Assembly: GCF_014850955.1 (NCBI RefSeq)
Contig: NZ_JACXSS010000001.1
Coordinates: 4,526,001-4,590,000, forward strand
Origin: Methylomonas albis
GTDB lineage: Bacteria > Pseudomonadota > Gammaproteobacteria > Methylococcales > Methylomonadaceae
Direction of reading: 5' to 3'
DNA: 64,000 nucleotides
The notes beneath the pieces are model-generated. The model was not told the origin of the DNA. It worked only from the letters and a program-made list of their open reading frames with translations, and did no database searches. How positions within the stretch are numbered: position 1 is the first letter of the stretch; every line of letters starts with the position of its first letter. Of the stretch, positions 1 to 8,317 are shown one piece after another. Position numbers and translations under genes: made by a program.

Positions 1-755
1 TAAATCGTTTCACCGGCCTCACCGGTGGATACCAGCTCCCAAAGCAATTTGCGCGGATTCAGCTCATTGATCGCGTCACCTTCCAACTCGTCGGCAGGCG
101 CAATACCGATATTAAAAGCCAAGCCAGCTAGATGACTGCGCAGCAAGGCAATCTGGCTTTCCAGTTGCCGGGGGGCGATGCAAGCCAGGTAAAAACTGCG
201 ATCCAAACTGCTAGTCAGATCCAGCACTTCCTTAACCGGCTCGAAACGACGAGGTTGAAACGGCTCCGGCCGTTGGCCGTTGCGCAGACCGTACTGTTCC
301 TGCAAATCCTGCAAGGTCAAACCCAACGCGGCTAAATCGGCAACCTCCAGCCTTTGTTTGATCAACACCTGCAAGCTCAAGCAGGTGGGTTGCAATTCGC
401 CGACCGCTGTCAGAATTTGTTTGCCGGCCCGGAGCTGGCTGCCATCCGCCAACAAGGGTGCCGGCAACACGCTGGTCGGCCCGGCGTCTATGCAGACTAT
501 GCCTTTGGCAGGCCGGGCGGCGCGTACCGGGATTTGCAGCAAATTCAGAAACACCCGGCGCTGGCGTTCCGGGATTAAATTGGCGCGATACAAAATGGTT
601 TCGGTCAGCCAAGCGAACAAATCCACGAAACTGTGCAGAGGATCGCCGGGCGCGATCTGGGTTAGCTCCGGCAAATGATTTGCCAGCCGGGCCTTGGCTT
701 CGGCGACCAGATCGTCGAAGCGTCTATCGTCTAAATTCGGTACCGGTAATGGCAT
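1..755 (-). CDS. Baseplate protein (gp6/J-like, Afp11-type), N-terminal part only
   Basis: An open frame begins with ATG at 755 and runs leftward off the window without a stop, so only about the first 250 residues are visible. The start (MPLPVPNLDDRRFDDLV) and the following stretch on APGDP, FVDLFAWLTE and IPERQRRVFLNLL are typical of the large baseplate-wedge proteins of contractile injection systems, which join the sheath-tube to the baseplate. It lies 19 bp downstream of the gp25 gene, as expected in Afp/PVC-like loci. It is the last gene of the operon in the window. The domain call is firm as a family resemblance; size and C-terminal domains cannot be seen. Confidence 0.8.
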   Translation of the reverse strand, partial: MPLPVPNLDDRRFDDLVAEAKARLANHLPELTQIAPGDPLHSFVDLFAWLTETILYRANLIPERQRRVFLNLLQIPVRAARPAKGIVCIDAGPTSVLPAPLLADGSQLRAGKQILTAVGELQPTCLSLQVLIKQRLEVADLAALGLTLQDLQEQYGLRNGQRPEPFQPRRFEPVKEVLDLTSSLDRSFYLACIAPRQLESQIALLRSHLAGLAFNIGIAPADELEGDAINELNPRKLLWELVSTGEAGETI

Positions 756-774
756 AACGGCCTCTCTTGCAGCC

Positions 775-1170
775 TCAAGCCGGCAGGCTCAGGTTTAGCG
801 TGAATCCCAGTTCCGCCGGGCGCTGGCTATTGCGCAACCGATAGCGGATATTGATATGCACATCGGCGACGCTGGCGGGACTGGCCTGCACCTGCACTTC
901 GTCGATTTCCACTCGTGGCTCCCAGGTTTCCAGCGATTTGCGCACCACACCGGCGATTAAATGCCGGGTGGTTTCGTTATTAGGTTGATGCACAAAGTTT
1001 AATAAGCCGGCGCCGAAAGTCGGGCGTTGCAAGCGCTCGCCTGGACGGGTCAGCAAAATGTTGAGCATGACCTCGCGGATACTCTGATCGTCTCGGGTCC
1101 AGCTCAAGCGCCCGTCGGCATCGATATTGCCCAAGGGCCAGCTGATAATCTCGGGTACCGGCGTGCGCAT
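775..1170 (-). CDS. gp25-like baseplate wedge protein
   Basis: A 131-residue protein of the GPW/gp25 family, part of the baseplate inner ring that starts sheath assembly in contractile tails. The body contains the family pattern: an N-terminal WPL segment, then IREVMLNILLTRPGERL and PTFGAGL, then a final beta-rich half with VDVHINIRYRL-like strands. The ATG at 1170 has a good ribosome-binding site (GGGAGGTT) and fits the family length better than a TTG two codons upstream. It slightly overlaps the stop region of the preceding gene, which implies translational coupling. Confidence 0.88.
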   Translation of the reverse strand: MRTPVPEIISWPLGNIDADGRLSWTRDDQSIREVMLNILLTRPGERLQRPTFGAGLLNFVHQPNNETTRHLIAGVVRKSLETWEPRVEIDEVQVQASPASVADVHINIRYRLRNSQRPAELGFTLNLSLPA

Positions 1171-1172
1171 TT

Positions 1173-2837
1173 TCAACCTCCCTTAATCTTTGGAAACGGC
1201 AGGCAAATCCGTACCCACGGCAGCCAGAAAAATACGATGTTCAGCAATGAGATCATGATCATCAGCAAAATCATTGCCACCAGCGTAATCACCGGCAAGC
1301 TGAACGAACAAATCCATTGAATCCCAAAGTCCGGGCCGGCAGTGTCTTTTACAGTGTCTTCGCTGGCACCCTTATTCAATTTCAATTTGTTCATTAAATC
1401 GAAGGTATCAGCGGGCGTGATCATCGCCGCGCCCTTGGCCAGTCCGCGACGCAGATCGGCCAGCGACGGCATCTGAATCAGCGCCGGCCGGCTGGCGTCC
1501 GGATCGAAGGGCGCGGCGACACGGAACTGAATGCTGCGGGTGTCGGCATTGGCCCATTGAATCTGTTCCTGGCCCTGCTGGTTTTTGGCACGGACAAAAG
1601 CCACTACTTGATAGACATCGCCGAGGTTTTGCGCGAATTTGGGCAGCGGAATTTCCTTGACCTTATTCAAGGCTTGGTCACTGAGGCGTTGGTCCAACAA
1701 CACACGGATTTCCTGGGCATCGGCGGCCAGCAGCAACAGTGTCAGATTCAGGCTGCCAACCCCATTAGCATTCGGCAAGGCCGGCAATGCCCCCAGCTTG
1801 TCCAAGCCGCCAACTGTATCTATCGCCTGTTCTTGTTGAATCAACCAACGCACCAACGGGTTATCACCGCCCATCGCAAAGCAGGCTTGCAGATAGCTAT
1901 AAAAGGTTTGTTGCCGATACGGCGCGAACAAGCCCTGGCTGGTTTCGGTGTAGGCTTGGCCTGGCAAACCAGCCGGCAGTTTGGCCTCGTCGTACAGCCA
2001 CAATTGCTGCGCTTTATTTTCCAGAGCGGCGTTTTCGGCGATGCCGGCTTCTCCAAGGTGATAACGGTTGACCAATATTCTCAGCAATTCGAAAAAAGCT
2101 TTGCTGGGCAGGCCTTGCGCCAAAGGCTTGCTGTGTTCAGTCAGCCAGGTTTGATTGAGCGGTTGTCGATAACCGAACGGCCAAGGCAACATCGTCGCCG
2201 CGACGCTGGCGGTTTGCGCTTGGTCGGCGGTATCGAAAGCCTGACTAACATCGCGCAAATAATAAAAACCGCCCAGCGGCAAATAGCCGAACAACAGCGT
2301 GTGGGTTTTACGCTTGGCGTCGCTGGTTTTTAACACATGCAAGGGATGCACTTCCTCGCCGCTGTACGCCGCCTGCTCATCGCGTTTGTGCAGTACGCCG
2401 TTGGCGCACAAGCGGCGATGCAGATCCGGGTCGCGCAGCTCGCTGGGCGCGTCCTGCCAACCCAAGGCTTCGCCGTCTTCCAGCATCCAGGCCTGCTCGC
2501 GGCCGCCGTTGAGCCGGCGTATCACGAAACCGGCCGAGCTGATTTTTTGCGGGTCCAGCGCCGGCTCGCCAAAACGGTCACAGACCACTTCGCAGCTGAC
2601 GATATGAAAAGCCCGATGCAAGGGCAAGCGCAACACAGGCTGCTGGCCGTGGCGGCTATGGCGTTCTTCCTGTTGCCAAGCGCTGAACTGCGGCAAATCG
2701 AACTGGCGGCGCTGCATATCCTGCTTGAAGCGGTTGATAAACTCCGCATCCAGATAACGATGCAAACCGCATTGCCCGTCCTCCTGATAAAACGGCGGTT
2801 TCAGTTTAATGGGATGCAGAGCTTGTTCGGTTTTCAT
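1173..2837 (-). CDS. Large injection-system locus protein with hydrophobic C-terminus
   Basis: A 554-residue protein that I do not recognise as a named family. It lies between the spike and gp25 genes of the injection-system operon, so a structural or accessory role is likely. Most of the chain is soluble and rich in Q, R and L. The last 50 or so residues are strikingly hydrophobic, with two probable membrane segments (LPVITLVAMILLMIMISLL and IVFFWLPWVRICLPF) ending in a basic tail KIKGG. Such a tail is unexpected for a soluble extracellular particle and could anchor the baseplate to the cytoplasmic membrane. The ATG at 2837 follows the spike stop by 6 bp. Function is inferred from position only. 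Confidence 0.7.
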   Translation of the reverse strand: MKTEQALHPIKLKPPFYQEDGQCGLHRYLDAEFINRFKQDMQRRQFDLPQFSAWQQEERHSRHGQQPVLRLPLHRAFHIVSCEVVCDRFGEPALDPQKISSAGFVIRRLNGGREQAWMLEDGEALGWQDAPSELRDPDLHRRLCANGVLHKRDEQAAYSGEEVHPLHVLKTSDAKRKTHTLLFGYLPLGGFYYLRDVSQAFDTADQAQTASVAATMLPWPFGYRQPLNQTWLTEHSKPLAQGLPSKAFFELLRILVNRYHLGEAGIAENAALENKAQQLWLYDEAKLPAGLPGQAYTETSQGLFAPYRQQTFYSYLQACFAMGGDNPLVRWLIQQEQAIDTVGGLDKLGALPALPNANGVGSLNLTLLLLAADAQEIRVLLDQRLSDQALNKVKEIPLPKFAQNLGDVYQVVAFVRAKNQQGQEQIQWANADTRSIQFRVAAPFDPDASRPALIQMPSLADLRRGLAKGAAMITPADTFDLMNKLKLNKGASEDTVKDTAGPDFGIQWICSFSLPVITLVAMILLMIMISLLNIVFFWLPWVRICLPFPKIKGG

Positions 2838-2843
2838 AATCCC

Positions 2844-3485
2844 TTACCAAATGTTGCCGGCGCCCGGCGTGTAAGAACTACCCACCACCGCGGTGGCGAT
2901 CACTGTATCGGCTTGCACCACGCCGCTGAATTTGGACATGCTGGCATTCACTGTCACCATGCTGGCGTTAATGGTCACCGTGCTGGCATCGACCGTAACG
3001 CTGCCGCTGCTGCGCACCGCAATGCCGGTGCTATTAAGGGTAACGCTTTGGTCGGAGCGCTCGATGACAATTTCCCCGCCGCCGGCTTCGTCTATCGAAA
3101 TCTTGTAACCGGAGCGGGTGCGCAATTCCAGTTTCGGGCCGTTGCCGTCGTCGAAATCCAACACTGTTTCCTGCGGGGTGCGAATCACATAATGATCTTC
3201 CTGCGGATCGGCTTCTGCCGGCACACTGCTGCTACCGGCCCAGACGCTACCCAACACCAGCGGCATTTCCGGGGTGATGAAAGCCAGTACCACGATTTCT
3301 TCCAGGCGCGGCACGAAACTGGCGCCATAACCCTGGCCGGCCGACGGCGCGACGACACTGGCCCATAATTCCATCTGCGTTGCCAGCAAGCGCACCTTGA
3401 TACGACCACGGCTGTCCGGGTCCGCGTTATCGGTGACTTGCCCAAGTTGCAAACTGTGCAGATTACCTAAGGCGTGACTGTTCAT
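2844..3485 (-). CDS. Spike protein (gp5/gpV-like, VgrG tip-type)
   Basis: A 213-residue baseplate spike. The N-terminal half is an OB-fold as in phage gpV and the gp5 part of VgrG: DNADPDSRGRIKVRL, then WASVVAPSAGQGYG and FVPRLEEIVVLAFI, then PLVLGSVW. The C-terminal half is short beta-helix-like repeats (ITI-type alternation, DASTVTINASMVTVNAS), the needle that pierces the target. The ATG at 3485 overlaps the hub stop in an ATGA junction and is preferred to a non-ATG codon three residues upstream. In Afp/PVC systems hub and spike are fused in one chain; here they are two coupled genes. Confidence 0.88.
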   Translation of the reverse strand: MNSHALGNLHSLQLGQVTDNADPDSRGRIKVRLLATQMELWASVVAPSAGQGYGASFVPRLEEIVVLAFITPEMPLVLGSVWAGSSSVPAEADPQEDHYVIRTPQETVLDFDDGNGPKLELRTRSGYKISIDEAGGGEIVIERSDQSVTLNSTGIAVRSSGSVTVDASTVTINASMVTVNASMSKFSGVVQADTVIATAVVGSSYTPGAGNIW

Positions 3486-4528
3486 GACTGCCACCCGCCT
3501 TTGTTGACTTTCAGGTGTGTCTCGAAACCGCTGTTGTTATCGAAGCGATGCACGCAATGCACAATCTGGTAGCGGCCTTTCAGGCGCGGCGATACGCCGT
3601 CCAACTCGATTTCGCGGCCGGGTTTTAGGCTGGCCTCGCCTTGGCAAACAATTTCGCCGTGAATAAAGCGTTTGGCTTGGCGTTTGAATGCGGCCTTGGC
3701 ATAGGCTTCCGCTTCGCTGCTAGTGCCGGGAAAGGGCTGCGGGACAATTTCCGCGCCGGGCCAGCTCAGCTTGCCTAAAGCCGCTGCCGCGCTGGTGCCG
3801 ATGGGTGCCGGCGTCATCGTGTCGGCCGTAAAATCCACCGGATCGGCGCTGACCAGGTTGTAGCCATTGACTTGGCTGCTGAGCGGTTGGTGATTTAAAT
3901 CGGCGATCAAGCGCACTTTCAAGGCGCTGTCCTGGGCGCTAAGCTCGACCGGGTTGGGATCGGCTTCTTCGGGCTTGGCCCGTAAGGTATTGCCCGCCAA
4001 GCGTACGGCTATATCGAAGCGATTGCCGATGCGCAACAAAAAAGCCAGATCACTTTCGTTGAGTTGATGCCAGGTGGCCGTGATGCCGGAGATTGACGCA
4101 TCGGTTTGCAGCCCCGCCTCGCCGGCGATGGCTTGCACTAGTTCGTCCGGACTTTGATCCTCAAAGCTGCGGTTATGCCGGCTGCGCGCCAGTCTATGCA
4201 ATTTGTCTTGTAACAGCAGGGCGATGTTGGGCGCGCCTTCGCCGTAGCTTTCTTCAATGGCGGTAATCTCGCCGCTGAACAGATTTTGCGGGGTGTCGCT
4301 GCCCATTTCGATTTCCACGCCGGCACCCAAGGCAATATCGTTCAAAGTAAAGTCGGGGTTTTGCCCGCCTTCCGGCCTCCCCCAATTGGATAGCTGCAAT
4401 TCGGCATGCGCGCAGCCGTGCAAGGGCAGATTGACCTGCATCGCCAGCAAGGCCTGTTGCAGGTCTTCGCGTTGTTCGCCGTCGATTTTGATCGTTGGGC
4501 GGGAGCTGGTGAAGGCGGATTCGGGCAT
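3482..4528 (-). CDS. Baseplate hub protein (gp27/gpD-like)
   Basis: A 348-residue late-control-D family protein, the trimeric hub that connects tube and spike. Visible landmarks are a central FSGEITAIEESYGEGA-like strand-turn unit, SPDELVQAIAGEAGL (helical domain), NESDLAFLLRIGNRFDIAVRL (a signature of gpD/VgrG hubs) and a C-terminal beta barrel ending PRLKGRYQIVHCVHRFD. Its stop overlaps the spike start by 4 bp. Between it and the upstream DUF5908 gene lies a 350-bp non-coding segment containing a large palindromic repeat, the only big gap inside this operon. Confidence 0.88.
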   Translation of the reverse strand: MPESAFTSSRPTIKIDGEQREDLQQALLAMQVNLPLHGCAHAELQLSNWGRPEGGQNPDFTLNDIALGAGVEIEMGSDTPQNLFSGEITAIEESYGEGAPNIALLLQDKLHRLARSRHNRSFEDQSPDELVQAIAGEAGLQTDASISGITATWHQLNESDLAFLLRIGNRFDIAVRLAGNTLRAKPEEADPNPVELSAQDSALKVRLIADLNHQPLSSQVNGYNLVSADPVDFTADTMTPAPIGTSAAAALGKLSWPGAEIVPQPFPGTSSEAEAYAKAAFKRQAKRFIHGEIVCQGEASLKPGREIELDGVSPRLKGRYQIVHCVHRFDNNSGFETHLKVNKGGWQS

Positions 4529-4591
4529 AGTGTTGTTAGTTTATTTTCTTATTGTTTTAGTTGGTGTCGCTAACGCGACGATCTTTTTTAA

Positions 4592-4807
4592 TGTCGGTTC
4601 TCGCACCGACAGGCGAGATACTTTCTTTTGCTCCGCCAAAAGAAAGTATCCAAAGAAAAGGCGGTCCGGATGCCGCTTATTCCCTGCGCTCCGAAGCTTT
4701 TGAACGGGGTTGCCGAAAGGGGCTCCTGCCCCTTCGGCAACGCGCAGCATCCATGCGGCGCCCCTCCGGGCGGATCCGTTCAAAAGCTCCGGTGCTCGGC
4801 GCGGCAT
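4592..4807 (+). repeat. Nested palindromic intergenic repeat, copy A
   Basis: Several inverted repeats are stacked here: TGTCGGT/ACCGACA (4592-4611); CTTTCTTTTG/CAAAAGAAAG (4621-4646, perfect 10-bp arms); outer arms ATGCCGC/GCGGCAT (4670-4676 and 4801-4807); AGCTTTTGAAC/GTTCAAAAGCT (4695-4705 and 4778-4788, perfect 11-bp arms); and TTGCCGAA/TTCGGCAA (4710-4740). Copy B at 22651-22868 has the same order of parts in the opposite orientation. Short open frames here are by-products of the palindromes. It sits inside the injection-system operon between DUF5908 and the hub gene, so it is probably transcribed. Confidence 0.85.
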
Positions 4808-4878
4808 ACGGGAAGGAAACCCTTCCGCTACTCAAAGCCTCCAAAAATCTTTGTACAAATCTCCTTACCCACATCTAT

Positions 4879-5046
4879 TCAATCAATCCTCAACCTGTCT
4901 TGCCTCTGCCTGATCAACTCCAACATTTGCGCCAGCTCGATTTCCGCTGGTGCCAACGGTGTCTGCTGCGCGCTCGGTTGTTGCTCGGCGGCTGCGGTGA
5001 CGCCGTCTTGCACCTCTAATATCACTTCATCTATCAACACCGGCAT
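4879..5046 (-). CDS. DUF5908-like small injection-system protein
   Basis: A 55-residue protein starting MPVLIDEVILEVQDG. A short protein with a beta-strand start followed by a variable acidic linker and a C-terminal helix with charged residues (IRQRQDRLRID) matches the DUF5908 proteins commonly found in extracellular injection-system loci, usually next to the Afp7-like gene, as here. The ATG at 5046 has a purine-rich site (AGGAA) about 8 bases upstream; a TTG start at 5073 would add nine residues but lacks a good site. Its role is unknown. Confidence 0.7.
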   Translation of the reverse strand: MPVLIDEVILEVQDGVTAAAEQQPSAQQTPLAPAEIELAQMLELIRQRQDRLRID

Positions 5047-5059
5047 GTCTAATTCCTGC

Positions 5060-6298
5060 TCAATCGAATCCAACGCCGCTGTCGGCAGCGGCTTTTAATA
5101 AACTGCTGACCGATACGCCGCTACTTTTGCGGCCCGCAGTTGCTGATCCTGCTTGGTTAGCTGCAGCGGTTGACAAAGGTCTCTCGCCAGCAATCGCAGA
5201 GGCCGATGACCCGGTTTGATTGCCACTGGCGGTTGGCATTGCTTCTGGTCTCAACGACGCACTGCCGGTTTGCATATGGGCGGCATTCAGACTGCCCTTT
5301 TTTCCAGCCGGGTTAAACGCACCTTCGATGCCGGTACCTAGGCTGGCGGAGTTGCCGAATTTGAATGCAGGACTTGGCGATGGCACCGCTGGTGATGCAG
5401 CTTTTGTCCCCCCCGCACTATTGACAGAACCAGCGCCAACACCAACATTCACCGACGCTGACAAGCTTGCCGAAACATTCACGCTGACACCGCCACTGAT
5501 ATTGACGCCCAAGCCGATCCCAGCACTAATCCCCACCGACGCACTCAAGCTCACACTCGGCACCGCCACCACCGATAGCGATGGCATTCTGGGCGACTCT
5601 ATGCCATTAAACAGCGAGGTATCGCGCCAATTGCCCGCGCCTTCGCCGCTAGTTCCCGGCACCGGCGCGGCCGTTTGCCCGGAACCGCCTTGCGGCCCGG
5701 CGCCGGTGGAACTCAGGCTGGGCGTGGTGCGGGCGGCTTGTTCGACGGCGCGGTTACGAAACTGGTAGCGGTCCTCGCTGAGCTTTAAGGACACAGTCGC
5801 GCGCAGCGGCCGGCCTTCCGGGGAAAAGAAATCCAAGGTTTCGTCAAAGCTTTGCACCAAGCCTAAAAATTCGAACGCGCCCCATTGAAACAGGCAGCGT
5901 TTGGGCGCTTTCATCTTTTTGCCGTCTTCTACCGGCTTAATAAACGTATCGGCTATTTTCTTGGTCTCCAAACGCACATCCGAACCTTGCTCGATGGCTT
6001 TCTTGGCGCTGCTGTTGCTGCCGGCATTGCTGGCAGTCTGCCCGCTACCCTGGCCCGCGCCACCGGGCTGTTCGATATAAGTGGTATCAAAAATCAACTC
6101 TATAGTCAGATTCGACGAGCTTTTATCGACGAACTGCGCCGAGCGGCTATTGCCGTTGCGGGCGTTTTCTTTCAAGGTGTTGGACAGGCTGACTTTCAGG
6201 CTGGACGGGTTGAATTGCACGTCAATGGCGTTATCCAAATCAGGACTATCGTTGTCGCCGCTGACCGGAATCAGTTTGCCGCGTTCGATGGCTATCAT
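5060..6298 (-). CDS. Afp7-like tube-associated protein with low-complexity tail
   Basis: A 412-residue protein whose first 190 or so residues form the conserved tube-linked domain: DVQFNPSSLKVSLSNTL, then LTIELIFDTTY, CLFQWGAFEFLGLVQSFDE and TLDFFSPEGRPLRATVSLKLSE. In Afp/PVC systems this domain is followed by LysM, which helps baseplate assembly. Here no LysM is seen. Residues about 195-412 are Gly/Ser/Ala/Val-rich, including an alternating run (VSLSASVGISAGIGLGVNIS). The ATG at 6298 overlaps the upstream tube stop (ATGA). Family assignment of the N-terminus is good; the tail is unexplained. Confidence 0.8.
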   Translation of the reverse strand: MIAIERGKLIPVSGDNDSPDLDNAIDVQFNPSSLKVSLSNTLKENARNGNSRSAQFVDKSSSNLTIELIFDTTYIEQPGGAGQGSGQTASNAGSNSSAKKAIEQGSDVRLETKKIADTFIKPVEDGKKMKAPKRCLFQWGAFEFLGLVQSFDETLDFFSPEGRPLRATVSLKLSEDRYQFRNRAVEQAARTTPSLSSTGAGPQGGSGQTAAPVPGTSGEGAGNWRDTSLFNGIESPRMPSLSVVAVPSVSLSASVGISAGIGLGVNISGGVSVNVSASLSASVNVGVGAGSVNSAGGTKAASPAVPSPSPAFKFGNSASLGTGIEGAFNPAGKKGSLNAAHMQTGSASLRPEAMPTASGNQTGSSASAIAGERPLSTAAANQAGSATAGRKSSGVSVSSLLKAAADSGVGFD

Positions 6299-6807
6299 GC
6301 CGTCCCCCTGCCTTGCGTGCTGGCCGGCGCCGGCCGCTGCAATTCCAGGCCTTGATGCACCAGCTGCAATTCTTCGATGGCTACCTGGCTGGCGGTGGCC
6401 GACAAATCCGGGCCTTTGAATTTGGTCGGCAGCACTCCGCTGAGCTTCCAAACCAGCACGGCGTTATCGGTGACGTTGCCGCCGCTGACGCTGGGATTGC
6501 CGAACACGATAATCTCGCCACTCAGCCGGTAGCCGTAGTTGGCCTGGCGGGTGGTGATGTCGAACCAGGACCATAAATCGTTGATGTCGGTGACGCCGCG
6601 TTTCAAAATAATCGGCGCGAATTTAGTCGGCCCGGAGCGGTGATGCTCGCCCCAATTATGGCCGCCCTCGTTAATCACTTTGGGTTCCATCGTTGCTTCG
6701 AAACCGGTCACTTCGCTGAAGTAACCGCTGCACAACAAGCTGCTCTGGTCGCTGTTGTACAGATTGACCTTGAAACGAAAGGCGACGAATTCGCTGACTT
6801 CAGCCAT
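6295..6807 (-). CDS. Second tail tube protein (Afp5-like)
   Basis: A 170-residue inner-tube protein (gp19/T4-like fold). The family pattern is plain: FRFKVNLYN at the start, YFSEVTGFEATME, the LKRGVTDINDLWSWF helix motif, and a VLVWKLSGVLPTKFKGPDLSATASQVAIEELQLVHQGL C-terminal strand set. It overlaps the preceding sheath-like gene by 8 bp and the next gene by 4 bp. A second tube-like protein close to the baseplate genes usually forms the first ring between hub and main tube; that role is inferred from gene order. Confidence 0.9.
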   Translation of the reverse strand: MAEVSEFVAFRFKVNLYNSDQSSLLCSGYFSEVTGFEATMEPKVINEGGHNWGEHHRSGPTKFAPIILKRGVTDINDLWSWFDITTRQANYGYRLSGEIIVFGNPSVSGGNVTDNAVLVWKLSGVLPTKFKGPDLSATASQVAIEELQLVHQGLELQRPAPASTQGRGTA

Positions 6808-8302
6808 CGACCACCTCCGAGCGCCATTCGCCGTTCAAATTGGCAAAGGTGAGAAACAGCCTGTCGATCGGAAACGCCGGCGCCAGCATAATCTCGTAGA
6901 GCATCGCGCCCTCTTGCGGTGTCGATTCGTGGATCGAGAAGGCTTGCTCGGCGGACGCACCTCGCAAGGCGCCTTGGCTGTACAAGCGGCGGAAAAACTG
7001 TTCCAACAACAATCGCGGGCGGGGATCGCGATAATCCAGATTGAAGATCAATTGCTCGCCCAAGGCCTGCAATTGCCGGCGCAAAAAGCCCAGGAAGCGC
7101 ATCACTTCCGCCGAGCGAAAACCATCGTAACGCTGGCGGTCGAACGGATAATCAGCGACCGGCAAGGCCGGCACCACCAGGCGCTCGTCATCAAGGCTGA
7201 GCTGCGCGCCGCCACTAAACGAGTTGCGGTAGTTGAGCACACTGATGCCGGGTTTATCGCGTAAACCAATAGTTTGGGCGATGGATAAACGCGGATAAGG
7301 CAAGGCGTCAGTGTTTAAAGGCTTGGCCGCCATTGAGCGCCACGGGCCGTCGCGACGGGCGACCGCCGCCTGCTGGCCGGCGATCAAGCCGACCGGACTA
7401 TGCAAAGCAAAGCGCGGACCGCGTAGATAGGGAAATAAAAACTGCACATACCGCAGCGCTTGACCCGTATCCGGATTTGCTTGATACCCGGCCAATGCGC
7501 TCAAAGCCGCCGGGTCGAGCACCGGGCTGTCCAACTCTCCGGAATACGCCAGCGGCAAGGTAAACAGACATTGCAAATCGGGCCGTTGACTGCTGACAAA
7601 CTGCAGCATACCGCGCAGTACCTCAGGCAATTGCCAGGGCAAAGACATGTCGATTAACTCGTTACTGTAACGGCGCTCGCGGTGATCGTCATCGGTATTT
7701 TGCGTGCAAGGCAGAAACTGCGGATCGTTGTTTTCCAAGCGGACTCGGGGAATATCCGGCAAGCGAGGCGGTATCTGCAGGCGTTCCAAATCGGGAAAAC
7801 CCACCACGCCCAAAGCCGGAATGACCAGCACACAGGCCAAGCCCCGGAGAGTCGTAATATCGTGCAATTGCGTGTTGGCAGCGGGCAGAAAACCGGCTTG
7901 TCCCGCGCTTTCCGGTATCCGCACCACCCACAGTTTTTCGCCGCCGTTGGCGAAAAAATCGTCGACCGCCAGACCCAGCCAGGCTTTGTTACCGGCCAGC
8001 AGGCTGACATATTGGGTAGTGGCGGTAAGCGCATCCGGGAAAATGTCGTGAAATTCCGCGCTGGACTGCAAGGGTATCGGCAGATGGTACAGTTCGCTGA
8101 CTGCACCGGGCAGCAGCAAGTCATCGACTGTCTTACCGTATCCGACCGCGCGCATATCCGCCAACGCTGCCGGCAATTGCAGCAGGCGCTCAAGTCTGAC
8201 CCGACCTGGACAATGCCCAAGCATGGCCGCTTCCAAAGCCGCGATCCGGCGTTCAACCGGCCGTGGCGTCAAGGCAATACGCGCTCCCGCTAGCCATTCC
8301 AT
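6800..8302 (-). CDS. Second, divergent sheath-like protein
   Basis: A 500-residue protein with sheath-type features in its C-terminal third: RSAEVMRFLGFLRRQLQALGEQLIFN, then LLLEQFFRRLYSQGALRG and a closing beta strand set. It lacks the normal sheath N-terminus (the YLAPGVFVEE start of the main sheath), beginning instead MEWLAGARIALTPRPVERRIAALEAAMLGH. Position between two tube genes corresponds to Afp4-like sheaths, one of which forms the baseplate-proximal ring in related particles. This role is an inference. Translation is coupled to the next tube gene by an 8-bp overlap. Confidence 0.75.
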   Translation of the reverse strand: MEWLAGARIALTPRPVERRIAALEAAMLGHCPGRVRLERLLQLPAALADMRAVGYGKTVDDLLLPGAVSELYHLPIPLQSSAEFHDIFPDALTATTQYVSLLAGNKAWLGLAVDDFFANGGEKLWVVRIPESAGQAGFLPAANTQLHDITTLRGLACVLVIPALGVVGFPDLERLQIPPRLPDIPRVRLENNDPQFLPCTQNTDDDHRERRYSNELIDMSLPWQLPEVLRGMLQFVSSQRPDLQCLFTLPLAYSGELDSPVLDPAALSALAGYQANPDTGQALRYVQFLFPYLRGPRFALHSPVGLIAGQQAAVARRDGPWRSMAAKPLNTDALPYPRLSIAQTIGLRDKPGISVLNYRNSFSGGAQLSLDDERLVVPALPVADYPFDRQRYDGFRSAEVMRFLGFLRRQLQALGEQLIFNLDYRDPRPRLLLEQFFRRLYSQGALRGASAEQAFSIHESTPQEGAMLYEIMLAPAFPIDRLFLTFANLNGEWRSEVVDG

Positions 8303-8317
8303 CCGCTGTTGCTCCGC

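Noticed and set aside
1557-3368. Two long plus-strand frames (258 and 343 codons)
   Set aside because: They lie fully antisense to the 554-residue and spike genes, whose operon context and motifs are clear.
4541-5098. Several overlapping frames of 90-150 codons
   Set aside because: All arise from the palindromic repeat read in different frames.
5220-5768. Plus-strand 182-codon frame
   Set aside because: It mirrors the low-complexity tail of the Afp7-like gene on the other strand and has no start signal or motif.
6800-8302. Calling the 500-residue protein a normal sheath
   Set aside because: It lacks the family N-terminus, so it is reported as sheath-like only.
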